Shown here piece by piece: positions 47,297-58,910 of a stretch of 64,000 nt of DNA. Positions within the stretch are counted from its first letter, which is position 1. Each line of letters opens with the position of its first letter. The position numbers and the translations under genes are program-made. The notes under the pieces were generated by a model. That model did not search any database and was not told the DNA's origin. It worked only from the letters and a program-made list of their open reading frames with translations. Source of the stretch: Capsicum annuum (Eukaryota > Streptophyta > Magnoliopsida > Solanales > Solanaceae); NCBI RefSeq assembly GCF_002878395.1, contig NC_061121.1, forward strand, positions 19,654,510 to 19,718,509, written 5' to 3'.

Positions 47297-47870
47297 CACT
47301 TTGACTACGGTATAAAATTCCTTACTAGGTGTTTTAGTAAGGTTGGAGTCAAAAGAGGGTTATTTCTTTTGGGTGTTTAGTAGGCACTTTGTGTCTTGTA
47401 CTGTGACTATGGTGTAAAATTCCTTACTATAGTAATATCAATTGCTCCTCTTGGTCCGTGGGGTTTTCCCTTATTTAGAAGGGTTTCCATATAAAAATCT
47501 TGGTGTCATTATTGCTCTCATTATTCTTGTTGATTAACCATATTATTGTTGTCACATTTACTGCTCTTTATTACCGCAATATTATTATCGTGGCGGGATT
47601 TATTCCCAACAATTGGTATCTGAGAGCAGGTTCTGCTCATTCACAAAAATAATATTTGCGGTTAGTGGTACTATACTTGGTAAAAATAAAATGTCCGGAG
47701 TAAAGTATGAGGTAGCGAAATTCGATGGTGATAGCGGTTTTGGGCGGTGCCCAACTCCATTAGTATGAGACCTTTTGGAAGGTGTCCAAAAATAAATTCG
47801 TAGGCTTGGCCCAAAACGGACAATATCATACTAGTGCGGAGTTTGGATGAAGTTATACGCAGTCCCAACA
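47297..47870 (+). mobile_element. Truncated 3' LTR of the outer element
   Basis: Homologous to 22273-22846 with substitutions. It contains the same internal CAACA-PBS junction (about 47610), the same gag start (ATG at 47691) and the same switch to the second LTR tail, and ends CCCAACA. Confidence 0.8.
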
Positions 47871-47986
47871 GTCACTGCATGTTACAGAACCATGTTTTCT
47901 TAATTGAGTTTAAAATTTAAGTTATTATTAGTGTAAGGAATTATTATATTACACAACTATATATAAAATAAAAAAAGAATAATTTC

Positions 47987-48125
47987 GTGTATTAATGCTC
48001 TCGCTATACGTAAGGTTCAAGAAAGAGCCTCAAGGATATCTAATATGCACACTTACGCTGCAATTCTATAAGAAGTTGTTTCCATAACTTGAATATATGA
48101 TCTCCTAATCAAATATTACACAATT
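47987..48125 (-). mobile_element. AU-like SINE, antisense copy
   Basis: On the minus strand: a decayed B box (TATTCAAGTTATGG), then AAACAACTTCTTATAGAATT, GCAGCGTAAGTGTGCATATT, CCTTGAGGCTC and ATAGCGAGAGCATTAATACACG, read in two parts. This follows the AU/TS SINE consensus order as I recall it, including the GCGGGAGC-type tail. Confidence 0.7.
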
Positions 48126-48607
48126 ATGTTACTTTAAAATAAGTTACGAGTAGCTTTTTACATTTAACGCGTGGATGACCAGTTAAACGTTTTTTAAGCA
48201 AATATAAATGAAAAAACATGATAAGTATTTTGAGACAGTGAGTATAACTTTCTAGGGTTTTGTCCAAAGAAATTGCTGGTAAACACTTTAATAAGTGCTG
48301 CATCTGCTACAAACATTGCAAATTAAATACTATCTCAGCTTTTCAGTTAAAATTAAAAATAGAATAGAATAAATTCTGCTGTTCTTTTCAGTAGTTTATA
48401 TAGCACATTGCATTAAGTAGAAGTATGCGAATTGAATACTAAGATTTTTTTGGTAGAAGAATTTAATAGATATGACTCACCTAAACACTATAATATTCAA
48501 AAGTAATGCTAAAAAATTCAGAGCTTATAATATTTTATTGTTTCTCTACATTAAATAGCAGTTTATGTAATGGCTGCAAAAGTACATCTAACCTCCCTAC
48601 CTACTTA
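48126..48607. other. Intergenic, no recognised gene
   Basis: AT-rich, nothing specific recognised. Confidence 0.4.
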
Positions 48608-48876
48608 ATTAATATTTCGTCTGTTTTATTTTATTTGATCGTTGAAAATTAAATTAGGATTTCAATTTACTTAGTTCTCGTCTACTTTAAAAAATCAAGT
48701 GAGTTTAATCTTTTTCATACTATGTATTAGTTAATTACATAAAGTAGTAGTAATCAATATTAGAGTTTCAAAAACATCATTAATGAAGTTAGTTTGATAA
48801 AATATACTTTTAATTGAAGTTTTCTTAAATGGATGAGTCAGGTATATACGTGAAACAATTAAAACGGAAGGAGTAT
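48608..48876. mobile_element. Stowaway-like MITE
   Basis: The left end TATTTCGTCTGTTTTATTTT and the right end ACAATTAAAACGGAAGGAGTA form an inverted pair of the CCCTCCG type with mismatches. Confidence 0.5.
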
Positions 48877-49107
48877 AAGTGAAATACTTTATGTAATCTC
48901 ATAAGTAAAATCTGACGATGATAAAATATATGTAGACCGTATTCCTATCTTGCATTATGTTAGAGTATTAATTTCGATAGACTTTCGGCTAAAAAAACTC
49001 CAGTAAACTATACAAAATGGCTTAAAATATTTTTATTTATTTAATTATTGAGCTCGTAAAGATACAATTATAAAGCCAAATCTCAAATATGGCCTATACC
49101 GCAATAA

Positions 49108-49345
49108 GTACTCTTTCCTTTTGTTTTATTTTATGTGACATGATTTTTAAAAAAAAAATCAGTTTAGAAATAATTTATTGCTATATTTAAAAAATAATTT
49201 AATTCAATTCTTTTTATTATTCTTAATGAGATATTTTTAATAACATAAACATTTATAATTGTTAGGTTATAAATTTTGAAAAGCTCTTTACTTTTTAATA
49301 TTATGTCTAATCAAGTACTCGTATAAAATGAGAAGGAATGATTAT
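49108..49345. mobile_element. Stowaway-like MITE
   Basis: The left end TACTCTTTCCTTTTGTTTTA is matched by the right-end CGTATAAAATGAGAAGGAAT in inverted form. The words TATGTGACATGATTT and TAATCAAGTAC lie inside. Confidence 0.5.
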
Positions 49346-49724
49346 TAATTAATGAATTTGGAATATTATTTATCTACTTTTTAAGTAGGTGGTAAATTTT
49401 GGGATTTTGTAACACGTGAATTTAATATGAAGATCTTGTACATTTTTCAAACATGTCGTGATCCTCTTTAATTATTCAATTTCTACGAAGAAGGTTGAAA
49501 TATTAAAAATGAATCAACAAACCGAAATTATTGGTTTGATCCCATTTTATTATGTGGTTTATAGGGTGTTTCTTTTTTACATCCCACTTTGTGAGAATAT
49601 ATTGAATATGTTGTTGCAATATAGGGTTTTTTTAGTCAGTTTCAAAAAAAAATATTTATAAATAATGTTTTAATTCAAACTTTTCACGTGACATATTTAG
49701 GACTACAAAATTAGACGACATTTT
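49346..49724. other. Intergenic, no recognised gene
   Basis: AT-rich. The open frame at 49458-49661 has no recognised feature. Confidence 0.4.
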
Positions 49725-49729
49725 AATAC
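49725..49729. repeat. Target-site duplication (left) of the small copia element
   Basis: AATAC, identical to 52504-52508. Confidence 0.9.
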
Positions 49730-49996
49730 TGACAATTTTCTGCTAAATGTCTCTCAATATTAAGAGTCTTTCCATTAAATAGAAAGTATTCAAAGATTAC
49801 ATCCCTAAAGATTCGTCTTCCTATCCCTAAAGATCAATTTTTCTATCCCTCTAAATCCGCAGCTCTATCCCACAAAATTTGTTCTACTATAGCCACTACT
49901 ATTCTCTTTAATTACTAAGTCAAATCTATTTAATTACAATAGTATACAACAATATATAGATAAATTAATATATACAATATTTACATCATGCTAACA
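49730..49996 (-). mobile_element. 3' LTR of the small copia element
   Basis: 267 bp; matches 52237-52503 with scattered substitutions. Confidence 0.92.
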
Positions 49997-50000
49997 TCTC

Positions 50001-50340
50001 CCCTCAAATTGATGTTGGTCGACCAAGAAACATCAATTTGCCAACTAGAAACTGATGTCGTCGTTGTGTCATTGATTGTGTAAATGCATCAGTTATTTGA
50101 AGATCACTGAACACGTGCGGAAGAGTAATGACACCTTTATCTATAGCTTCCCGTATATAATGAGTCTACTTAAATGGAATAGAGGACTCAATCAATAAAG
50201 TACGAGTGACATCTAAGAGATGATGATTTTTATGTTCAGCAACCCCATTTTACTGTGGTGTATATGGACTCGCATTGTGAGACAATTCTTTTTTCAAGCA
50301 AAAAGTTCTTGAACTCATAAGACATATATTCTCCATTAGA
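50001..50340 (-). pseudogene. Residual RNase H end of the small copia element
   Basis: Minus-strand words resembling the copia RNase H tail (FLVGKLMFLG, near 50050, and DAFTQSMTQ near 50090) sit next to the PPT. Everything from mid-integrase through RT is missing upstream of it. Confidence 0.6.
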
Positions 50341-50373
50341 ACTAGATCTTAATAATTTGATGCATGTAGAAAA

Positions 50374-51074
50374 TTAAGTCTCAATATAGGCTAAAAATGT
50401 CTTGAATATGACAAATACCTCTGATTTGAAACGAAGAAAATATACCCACATAAATTGACTATAATCATCTATAAATATCACAAAGTATTTGAAATGAGCA
50501 TGAGAAATAATTGGTGAAATACCCCAAACATCACTATGAATGACATCTAAACACTTTGTAGCACAACTACCAAAATTAGGAAAAGGAAGAATTTTACTCT
50601 TGCCTAATTTCAAGTAGAACAATCAAAGAAAGCAGTGGAAAATTGATTTTTGTTCCCCAATAGATTCGAATTTGATAAATGAGACAACACAATAGAATTT
50701 GGATATCCTAAGCGCTTATGCCATACCTCAGTCTTATTAGGTGAAGAAGTACAAGCAAATGATAGAACACGAGGAATGAAAAAGTGTATAGGAAACAGTC
50801 GTCCAAATTTAGGCCCTTTCGCAATCATCGTCTCCGTCACCTGATCCTGCGCAAGATAACCATTACAAAAAAAATTCACATCACAATTATTATCTACTAA
50901 TTGTCCAACTGAAATAAGACTAGTGGAGAGCTTTGGTGACACAAAAACATTGTTGAAAGTTTTAGTAATATCCCCAACCTTAGTAATGGATAAATTACTA
51001 CCATAGGCAACTTGAATTTGCGATAGACTATGATACTTACGGATATTTTTTAGCATACTAGATGGGTTGGTCAT
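50374..51074 (-). pseudogene. Copia protease end, GAG-pre-integrase and partial integrase
   Basis: Protease-like VSPKLSTSLISVGQL (about 50940), then the GAG-pre-integrase signature VWHKRLGYPNS (about 50730), then integrase with DVIHSDVWG (about 50560) and YFVIFIDDYSQFMWVYFL (about 50480). The core stops after that Asp, and the third acidic motif is absent. A frameshift lies near 50620. Confidence 0.85.
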
Positions 51075-51269
51075 ATGATTCGAAGTGCCAGAATCAACAA
51101 GCCAAAAATTAGATGCAAGATCATTATCTTGTATCCCTAAAGCTGAAAAGGCTGAAATAATTATTTGTCTTACCCTTTCAGGAGTAAGAACTTGTCCCGA
51201 AGATGAGTTATCAGTAGTTAAACCATTTGTCCCACCTTGAAAAGCATTGAACTTACGGTTTTAAGTGTG

Positions 51270-51375
51270 TGTGAGACACTCTTTGATAATGTGTCTTTGT
51301 TGTTTGCAATAATTACAAAATTTTCTACCACAATTGCTAGCAATATGACCATATTCCTTGCAACTGTAGCATTGA
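51270..51375 (-). pseudogene. Copia gag zinc-knuckle pair
   Basis: On the minus strand, CYSCKEYGHIASNC is a standard CX2CX4HX4C knuckle. It is followed by CNYCKQRHIIKEC, one residue short between the second Cys and His. Two knuckles in tandem are seen in some copia gag proteins. Confidence 0.75.
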
Positions 51376-51597
51376 GTTCTAGTCATATCCCTACTCTGTT
51401 CTTTACCTTGACCAGCAAATCCAATAACAATATTATCAACTTTCTTGAAAGCATTTTGTGTGACAAAAAGCTATTTTTTATGGAGTAATTTTCTAAAACA
51501 AATATCCAAGGAGGGAGACGGGTCACGATTCATCAAGTGGGAGCTAACACTCTCAAACTCAGAGCGTAATCTTCATAAAAAATTGATCTCGATTGCT

Positions 51598-51882
51598 TTA
51601 CTCATGAACTCGCTGAATTAGAGAGAACGATTCGGCAGGTATTTTGGCATAAACAATATATGTAAATTCAGCCCATAAGTTCTTAAATCCACAAAAATAA
51701 TCCTGAACAGAAAGATCTCCTTGAGAGTAATTAGCAATTTCATACTCTAAGTGAAAGCGTCGAGCACTATAATCTTGGTTTTTAACCTTTCGTAAATAAT
51801 TCCACGTGGCTTTAGATGTCTTGTAAGGCCTAAAATTAAGAACAATAAGTGGGTCAATTGACCCTAAAAGCTCTGTCATCAC
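51598..51882 (-). pseudogene. Copia gag core fragment
   Basis: Contains ATWNYLRKVKNQDYSARRFH and LSVQDYFCGFKNLWAEF, recognisable words of the retrotransposon gag (UBN2-type) domain. The start is not preserved. Confidence 0.8.
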
Positions 51883-52236
51883 CCCAGAATCTTTAATCGT
51901 CCATTAACTTAACTTTGTGGGATCAATAGGATCAAGATTGGCTCCATCTATATTTCTCTATAGTTCTTTTCCGGTGACAAATTACAGAAAGTGAAACTCC
52001 CAAGAAGAAAAATTCTTTCCAGTGAAACGAACGTCGAATGATTCAAACTGATATGAAGTCATATTTATGAAAACTAGAAACAATGACTCAAAAAACAACC
52101 AAAATGATCAAGATCAAATTCCAAGATGTTAATTGTCAAGGAACAATCAACAAAAATTAAAATTTTCAAAAAAAATTGAAAGGAACCACAAATGAACTCT
52201 ATGAAACAAGACAACCAAGAGAAGGCTCTTATACCA

Positions 52237-52503
52237 TGTCAATTTTCTGTTGAATGCCTCTCAATATTGAGAATCTTTCCATCAAATAGAAAGTGTTCAA
52301 AGATTACATCTCTAAAGATCTGTCTTCCTATCCCTAAAGATAAGTTTTTCTATCCTTCTAAATCCGCTACTTTATCCCACCAAATTTGGTCTACTATAGC
52401 CACTATTATTCTCTTTAGTTACTAAATTAAATCTATGTAATTACACTCATATACAACAATATGTAGATAAATTATTATATACAGTATTTACATCATACTA
52501 ACA
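52237..52503 (-). mobile_element. 5' LTR of the small copia element
   Basis: 267 bp, TGTTAGTATG to TTGACA on the minus strand. Confidence 0.92.
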
Positions 52504-52508
52504 AATAC

Positions 52509-53193
52509 ATTTAACATATCCTTAATTCAAGACCATAAAATTAAAAATCTTCTTAATAATTTGACTGAACTTTGTTCAAATTAAAATTAGATAAATAAAT
52601 TAAATTGAAAGAGTATTTCTTATGAAAAAATAAGCTACTTCCAAGTATTATCAATATCCTATATCAAAATTGTTAACAATCACCCTAATCATGTGAACCA
52701 TAATAATGGTTTGTATAATTATACTATTAAATTATTGATACAATTATACCAGTGAATTATTGATTCAACCATGGTTGAATTGTCGATAATTGAAATTCAT
52801 GACACTACAAATTTAAATATAACTTTTCATACATTAAAGTTTTGAATTCATACAAAAAATAAAGTAATTTAGTTATTTGTGAAGTTAGACTTATAGCACA
52901 TTGATTGAGATTGATGGATCATGTGTGATTTGTTATTGGCATTTAAAAGAGGTAACTTACATAAATCCCGAATTTTTAATGGGTTCTAACACTTTTTCCC
53001 ATAATTTTATTTAATTACATGATATCCCAAATTTGAATATTTATGATACATATTTTGAGCCTTGATACATATGAATTGTGATATATTTATAATTTAGTGG
53101 TTAATTAAATAAGAAAGTACTAATTTTTAATTATTATGGATAATTAAATTAGGCACAAATCATAGAAATGATACATCTGGTTCCAAATGTATC
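52509..53193. other. Intergenic, no recognised gene
   Basis: AT-rich. A short near-duplicate phrase (ATTATACTATTAAATTATTG / ATTATACCAGTGAATTATTG) occurs at about 52717 and 52743. Confidence 0.45.
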
Positions 53194-56100
53194 TTTCACG
53201 ACTTGATTCAGGAGTCGTAATGTCACCTACTAAACCCACCAGTAGGTAAGCCAACACCGTAATCCGGAGCTAAGACAATGGGTTACTTTGGTAGAAACAC
53301 CCGACAAGGGCCATAATAGATGAACACCACAACAAAAAACAATGTTCCACAGTAGAAAAGCAACTACATATACCAATTCCCACGACCTGGTAATATTAGT
53401 ACAAGAGCATTTAAGTTCGACAACAGGAAATACAACTCAAAGTCTAAATAATCTTATACATTCGTCTCAAATACAAAAGACTGGATAATAATAGGAGAAA
53501 AACGGGCGAATCAAACTCTAAGAGCTCACCTTATCTCCAAAAGATCAACACAACATAATTTCAACTCAGCGGCGACAACTAGTACTTGGGTCTGCACCTA
53601 AAAGGTACAAAAGTGTAGTATGAGTACCAAAACAACGGATACTCAGTAGGCATCATCGACTGACTATGCTAAATTATGATATAAAGTAAGACAATAACTA
53701 TAAGTCAATGTACAGAATAGAACGTAAATTGTTTCCATCATCACTGTACAAAACAACTAACCAACTAGAACAATAATACGATATCTCATATCAATACGTC
53801 CCATGACCGTCATACAAAGAGAATAATCAATTCGAAAGCGTAAATAAACATGTGTATATAATTACAATCTCACAAATACAAAGTTCAACATGCATACAAT
53901 CATTAAAACATAAATTAAAAGAACTTACCATGGCGTGTCACACCATCGAAAAGTACACCCAAAAGAACACAAGTAAAGAACTCATCACGGCGTTTCATAC
54001 CACTGGATAGTGCACTAATAGATCAATTCATTAACATATCAAGATGTATAAAAATACACAGACAACTCACATTAACCATGGTTTTCACAATTCCCGTCAA
54101 GGTCACTTGCGGATATCCAAGATCATCGTCACTACCGCAATCCGAACCAACATATACCAACATATACCAATGTTATCATAACCATAATTATATAGGTGTT
54201 TAGACCTCTACCTCATTAATATACTCAATCTAGTCTATATTAACTAACCACCATTTATTATTAAGCTACCAGTTTATTAGTCATCAAAAAGCCTCCAACT
54301 GTTAGCCTAACCGATTTCTCACCTACTCTTTCTTCATGAAGTAACAACTAAATACGATTCATTAGATATCCAACATTCACATCTAGCCAAGACGTAACAC
54401 TAAACCATAATCACCATTTAACCAACTCATTCTTTGCTAACATAAGTACACTAATTATCAAGGTAGTAAGAAGCTACATATTACCAACATATTATCTATC
54501 TATAAACCAACGTTTTTTTTCTAGTCATCACCATGATTATCTAGGTCCTTATTTAATTATCCAACGGTATGGCATACTAGACATCAATATCACTAATCAT
54601 CAACAATGCTAAGTCTATTATCATCAATAGTCATTTTACAATCATAATTACTAGTTACCACAATTTAACTAAACAAGGTCAACCAACTAGTATTCTAGGC
54701 ATCTTAGTCATCAAGTAATATAATCACTTTATATAAATAACTAGTTATCACATAACTAGTTTCACTAGGCGAAATTCCATAACCTAATCATTTATTCAAG
54801 ACAAATATATTTACTAGTTGATTCCTTAATTCTACACATGATTACACTTACCAATAGTCTTGACTCACTAGTCGGCAATTTTTACTTCTATTCACGATTG
54901 AGCATTAACAGTAGTCACGCCACTTAACTAGTGATTAACAATAGAGAATAATAGACATTTATTAAGGAAAACATCATATCCTACATGCACATAAGGACTT
55001 AATCATACAATGGTACAACCACGCATATACCTATATTTTCACACATGTTTAACATACATACCACCACCAAAACATCAATATATCCTCCGGGTTTATTAGG
55101 AATCACCATAACATCAATACTTCTTCGAATTTATCGGATATCATCACATCATCAACATATCCTCCGAATTCACCAGAAATCATCATAACTTTAATATATT
55201 CTTCAGATTCACCAGGCATCATCACAACATCAATACCTCTTTCGAATTTACCGGGCATCATCATAACATCAATATATCCTCCGAATTCACTAGGAATCAT
55301 TATAACATCAATATATCCTCTGAATTCATCTAGCAACATCACAACATCAATACCTTTTCTAAATTTATCGGGCATCATCATAATATCAATGTATCCTCCA
55401 GATTCACTGGGCATCATCGTAATATCAATATATCTTTCGAATTCACCGAGCATCATCATAACATCAATATATCCTCCAGATTCACCGGGCAATATCAAAA
55501 GATCAACACCTCTTTCGAATTTATCGGGCATCAACATAGCATCAATATATTCACCATGACATCAATACACACACACACATATTTATATATATAGTAAAAT
55601 TAATAATAAGTGCAAGCCCACGAAGAATAGGTGCATAAGCACACCTTGCCATTTATTATTAATGCAATATGTCTTTATGTGCATGAGCATGTATATACAT
55701 ATGACAAGAACACTTCATATATTACAGGGCTTGACATGAATATTAGTATGGTCAATAACTAGTCATGATTATACTTCTAGAATCTACCTTTATATGCATG
55801 ATTCATAATACAATGATTAAGGAATTCTTTTGTACAAACACTAGTTTAGTCATTAGGCTAGAACATAATATGTTTTATAGCATAATCCAAGGTTCACATA
55901 ACAACAAGCTAATAATTCAATTGATAGTATAGTCATAGGCTCAATTTACAAAGCTTTCCATTGCTAATCAATAATTTTAAGAAGATGACAATCAATATAC
56001 ACATTATTTCCCAAGGTCAATATCATGAATAACCCATCTACAGGGTCTAACCATCACATTCCCAAAAGCATATTCTAGACATTTAACAAATATTTAGGTC

Positions 56101-57608
56101 ACTAACAATTTACATAATCCAAGCTTAATGCGGTCACGTTCCGCTTCTAACATCCCAAAATATCCATTCAAGTCTAACTTCTTCCCGAGAATAGACTAAT
56201 TCTTCTATATCATGTTTTAGAGGTTTAGCAATCCATACTAGTTTTATGGTATAATTCTTCATTAAGTATTATTCTTAGTTCATTCAAGTCATCTAAGGCA
56301 AATTTCACAACCAAACATATCTAAGGTCACTCTTAGTATGAGTGAACAAGGTCACTCTCGTCTAATTACAACAACTAGAGCATTCTCATACTATTCATGA
56401 GATAAGAAGTCCAACAAGCCAAGGTTCTAAGCTATAAATCAATCACCACACTATACAAGTTCAATGGCCTAAGTAGTTCAACTAATCCCAAATATACCAT
56501 TTAATATACCAATGCCTAAAACACATCTCAATCTCAATAAGATATCAAAATCATACTATAATAAAGCTCAACCAAACAACAGTAAGTCTAACCTACCTTG
56601 AATCCAAATATAGCTGACAAACCAATAATCTTCGTTTTTCCTTTCCTCGAAGCTTCTCCAAGGATCCACATAGTCAAAAACATAATCTATGAATTATTAC
56701 GAGAACAATAATACTCATATTGCACCATTATGCTACGAGTTCAAAATAATACCAAAAAACCCAAGTGGGTCCCACGTACTGAGTTTTCGAGACCAACTCA
56801 ATGTTAAAATACCATTATGAAGTTAAAGACCCCAAGAAATTAGTGCAAAATAATCATATTTGGGGCTAAAATCATGCCTCAAGCCATTTAGGATTTTGGT
56901 GAAAAATTCAAGAAGTTAGAGTATGAAATGGAAGGATTCTTACCTCAATTCCGTTGTTAATCATGAATATATATGCTAATCGAGATTTTAATTCACCCCT
57001 CAGACTCTATTTGAAGTCAACATATAATTCTTGGGCTTCTAGGGTTTAAAGAGAGGAGAAAAATTCCCAAAATTCGGCCAAGGGGCCTTTTTATACGCAG
57101 CTAAAAAGCGGCCCACAAGGTCAAAACTTATTTTTGACTTCTCGAACTCATTAGGACTTCGTCTTTTGCAAACAAACTATGTTAACCCATTAATTTTGAT
57201 GTTTAAAATGCATTGGAGAAGTCGGATTTTCTATCCGAGGTCATTTAGGCAACTTGTAGGACCTACGCCTATATCTTTCATTTTTTAAACTTCTTGACTA
57301 ATGGATCGAAATGAGCTCGGGTGTAATAGGATCCAAACCAAGGGTCTACCTAGCTTAAAATTGATATTACAGAACTGTTGTTGTATTCAAAATTTGCATC
57401 CAAAATAATTTTACTAAAGTTTTTGTTCGGTGATCATTTGAAATCGGCGAAGACTTCTAAACGAAAAATTGGTTGTAAAAACCAAATGAGCTACCCGATA
57501 ACTAAACTATCAGTTTCAGCAAGTCATAAATGACTTGGAGCAACAATGGAAAAGCTCTAACAATGAAAATAAGTGGGAATACAGAAAATGACCTGAAGAG
57601 TCATTACA
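53194..57608 (-). mobile_element. 3' LTR of the right-hand gypsy element, ~4.4 kb
   Basis: Minus-strand start TGTAATGAC at 57608, following the coding end. The other end is near 53194 by alignment with the 5' LTR start (TGTTACGAC at 61858). The terminal TG/CA is partly mutated here. A minus-strand TATAAAAA lies at 57095-57088. Confidence 0.8.
55071..55552 (-). repeat. 39-bp minisatellite in the LTR
   Basis: Twelve full copies with a strict 39-bp period, each starting AACATCAATA or a near variant and carrying TCCTCCGAATTCACC and GGCATCATCAT. The array leaves a 144-codon open frame on the minus strand built of a 13-residue repeat (MMMPGESGGYIDV-like). It recurs in the other LTR from 63712. I see no start or function for that frame. 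Confidence 0.92.
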
Positions 57609-58700
57609 ACATCCACTACTAAGGAACTTTCATCCCCGAAAGTTAAAGATGAGGAAATACCTGAAGTCTCAAACAGGTGAGGATACTGGGCTCGCATTTC
57701 ACTCTTTATCTCCCAAGTGGACTCCTCCACTGAACCTTAACTACAGGAATCTCTTTAGTACGCAACCATCTCACATCACTAGCCAAAATAAGCACAGGCT
57801 CTTCTACAAAGGTCAACTGCTCATATAACTGGACTGAGTCCCACCTAAGCACATAAGATGGGTCAGTAATATACTTCTGCAGCATGGACACATGGAAAAC
57901 TAGATGAACAGATACAATATATGGAGGTAAAGAAACTCTTAGGCCACCTCGCCCACTGCGCAGAGAATCTCAAAAGGGATAATATTTCGAGGCCTAAGCT
58001 TACCCTTCTTTTTGAACCTCATCACATCTCTAATAGGTGAAACACGAAGGAATATATGGTTACCAACTCTGAATCTCATGGAATGGTATCTACGATCGAC
58101 ATAGGCCTTCTGCCTACTCTAGGCTAGTCTCAGCCTATCCTGAATCACCTAAACTCTATCCAATTAGTCCTGAAGTAAATTCGTGCCACGAGGTTTCACC
58201 TCGGAAGTCTCAAACCACCCTATCGGGGAATAACATCTTCTACCATACAAGGCCTCATAAGGTGCCCTCTCAATACTCGAACGATAGTTGTTATTATAAG
58301 TGAACTCTACCAATGCTAAGTACTGATCCCACTTTTCTCTAAAATCCATAACACGAGCTCAGTGTATATCCTTGAGCACCTGAATAGTCCACTCAAGCTA
58401 ACCATCTATCTATAGATGAAAAGTTGTACTCAAATCCACTCGAGTACCTAAATCCGCTTGAAATGCCCTCCAAAATCTCGAAGTAAATACAGAACCATGA
58501 CTTGATATGATTGAAACGAGCACCCCATGCAAATGAACTATCTCCCGAATATAAATATAGGCTAATCTCTTAGCGCTGAAGGTCATTTGAATAGGAGTAA
58601 AATATGTTGACTTGGCCAAATGATCCACAATAACCAAAACACCATCATGACCATGGGGAGTATGAGGTAAACCGCTAATGAAGTTCATAGTAATTTATTT
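57609..58700 (-). pseudogene. Gypsy integrase and chromodomain-like end
   Basis: Integrase core: VDHLAKSTYFTPI (58600), then IISSHGSVFTSRFWRAF, where related elements have SDRG or SDHG, so the second catalytic Asp is lost. [22 protein letters not shown] follows at about 58290. The C-terminal part includes VLILASDVRWLRTKEIPVVK, and after a frameshift words like STWEIKSEMRAQYPHLF form a chromodomain-type end. Stops interrupt it. Confidence 0.85.
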
Positions 58701-58910
58701 CTATTTTCACTCGGGAATGGGCAACCTCTGAGTCAATCCACCTGGACGTTAATGCTCGTCTTTAACTTGTTGACAATATGGGTAACAAGCCGCAAAGTCT
58801 TCCACTTCTCTTTTCATCTTGTCCCACCAGTAATGCTATCTCAAATCACTATACATCTTAGTTGTACCAGGATGAATGGAATATCTAAAACTGTGAGCCT
58901 CATGAAGAAT

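Larger units (their letters stand above)
21935..47870 (+). mobile_element. Outer LTR element holding two nested elements
   Basis: Two same-orientation copies of a 574-bp sequence, 22273-22846 and 47297-47870, flank the nested gypsy insertions. The right one ends exactly at CCCAACA, followed by GTCAC. A GTCAC at 21930-21934 precedes a TG at 21935, making a candidate 5-bp target-site duplication. An alternative left end is TGTTGG at 22002, which mirrors the CCAACA end but lacks a matching flank. The internal coding region and the first part of the right LTR are missing, apparently by deletion at 47296/47297. Confidence 0.6.
49730..52503 (-). mobile_element. Complete but internally deleted Ty1/copia element, 2774 bp
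   Basis: Two 267-bp LTRs (52503-52237 as 5' and 49996-49730 as 3'), each TGTTAG to TGTCA or TTGACA, with a perfect 5-bp target-site duplication AATAC. The PBS-like TGGTATAAGAGCC follows the 5' LTR at 52236-52224, and the PPT TTTGAGGGGAGA precedes the 3' LTR. Inside are gag, two zinc knuckles, a protease-like region, GAG-pre-integrase and half of the integrase core. RT is missing and only the end of RNase H remains. Coding frames contain stops. Confidence 0.92.
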
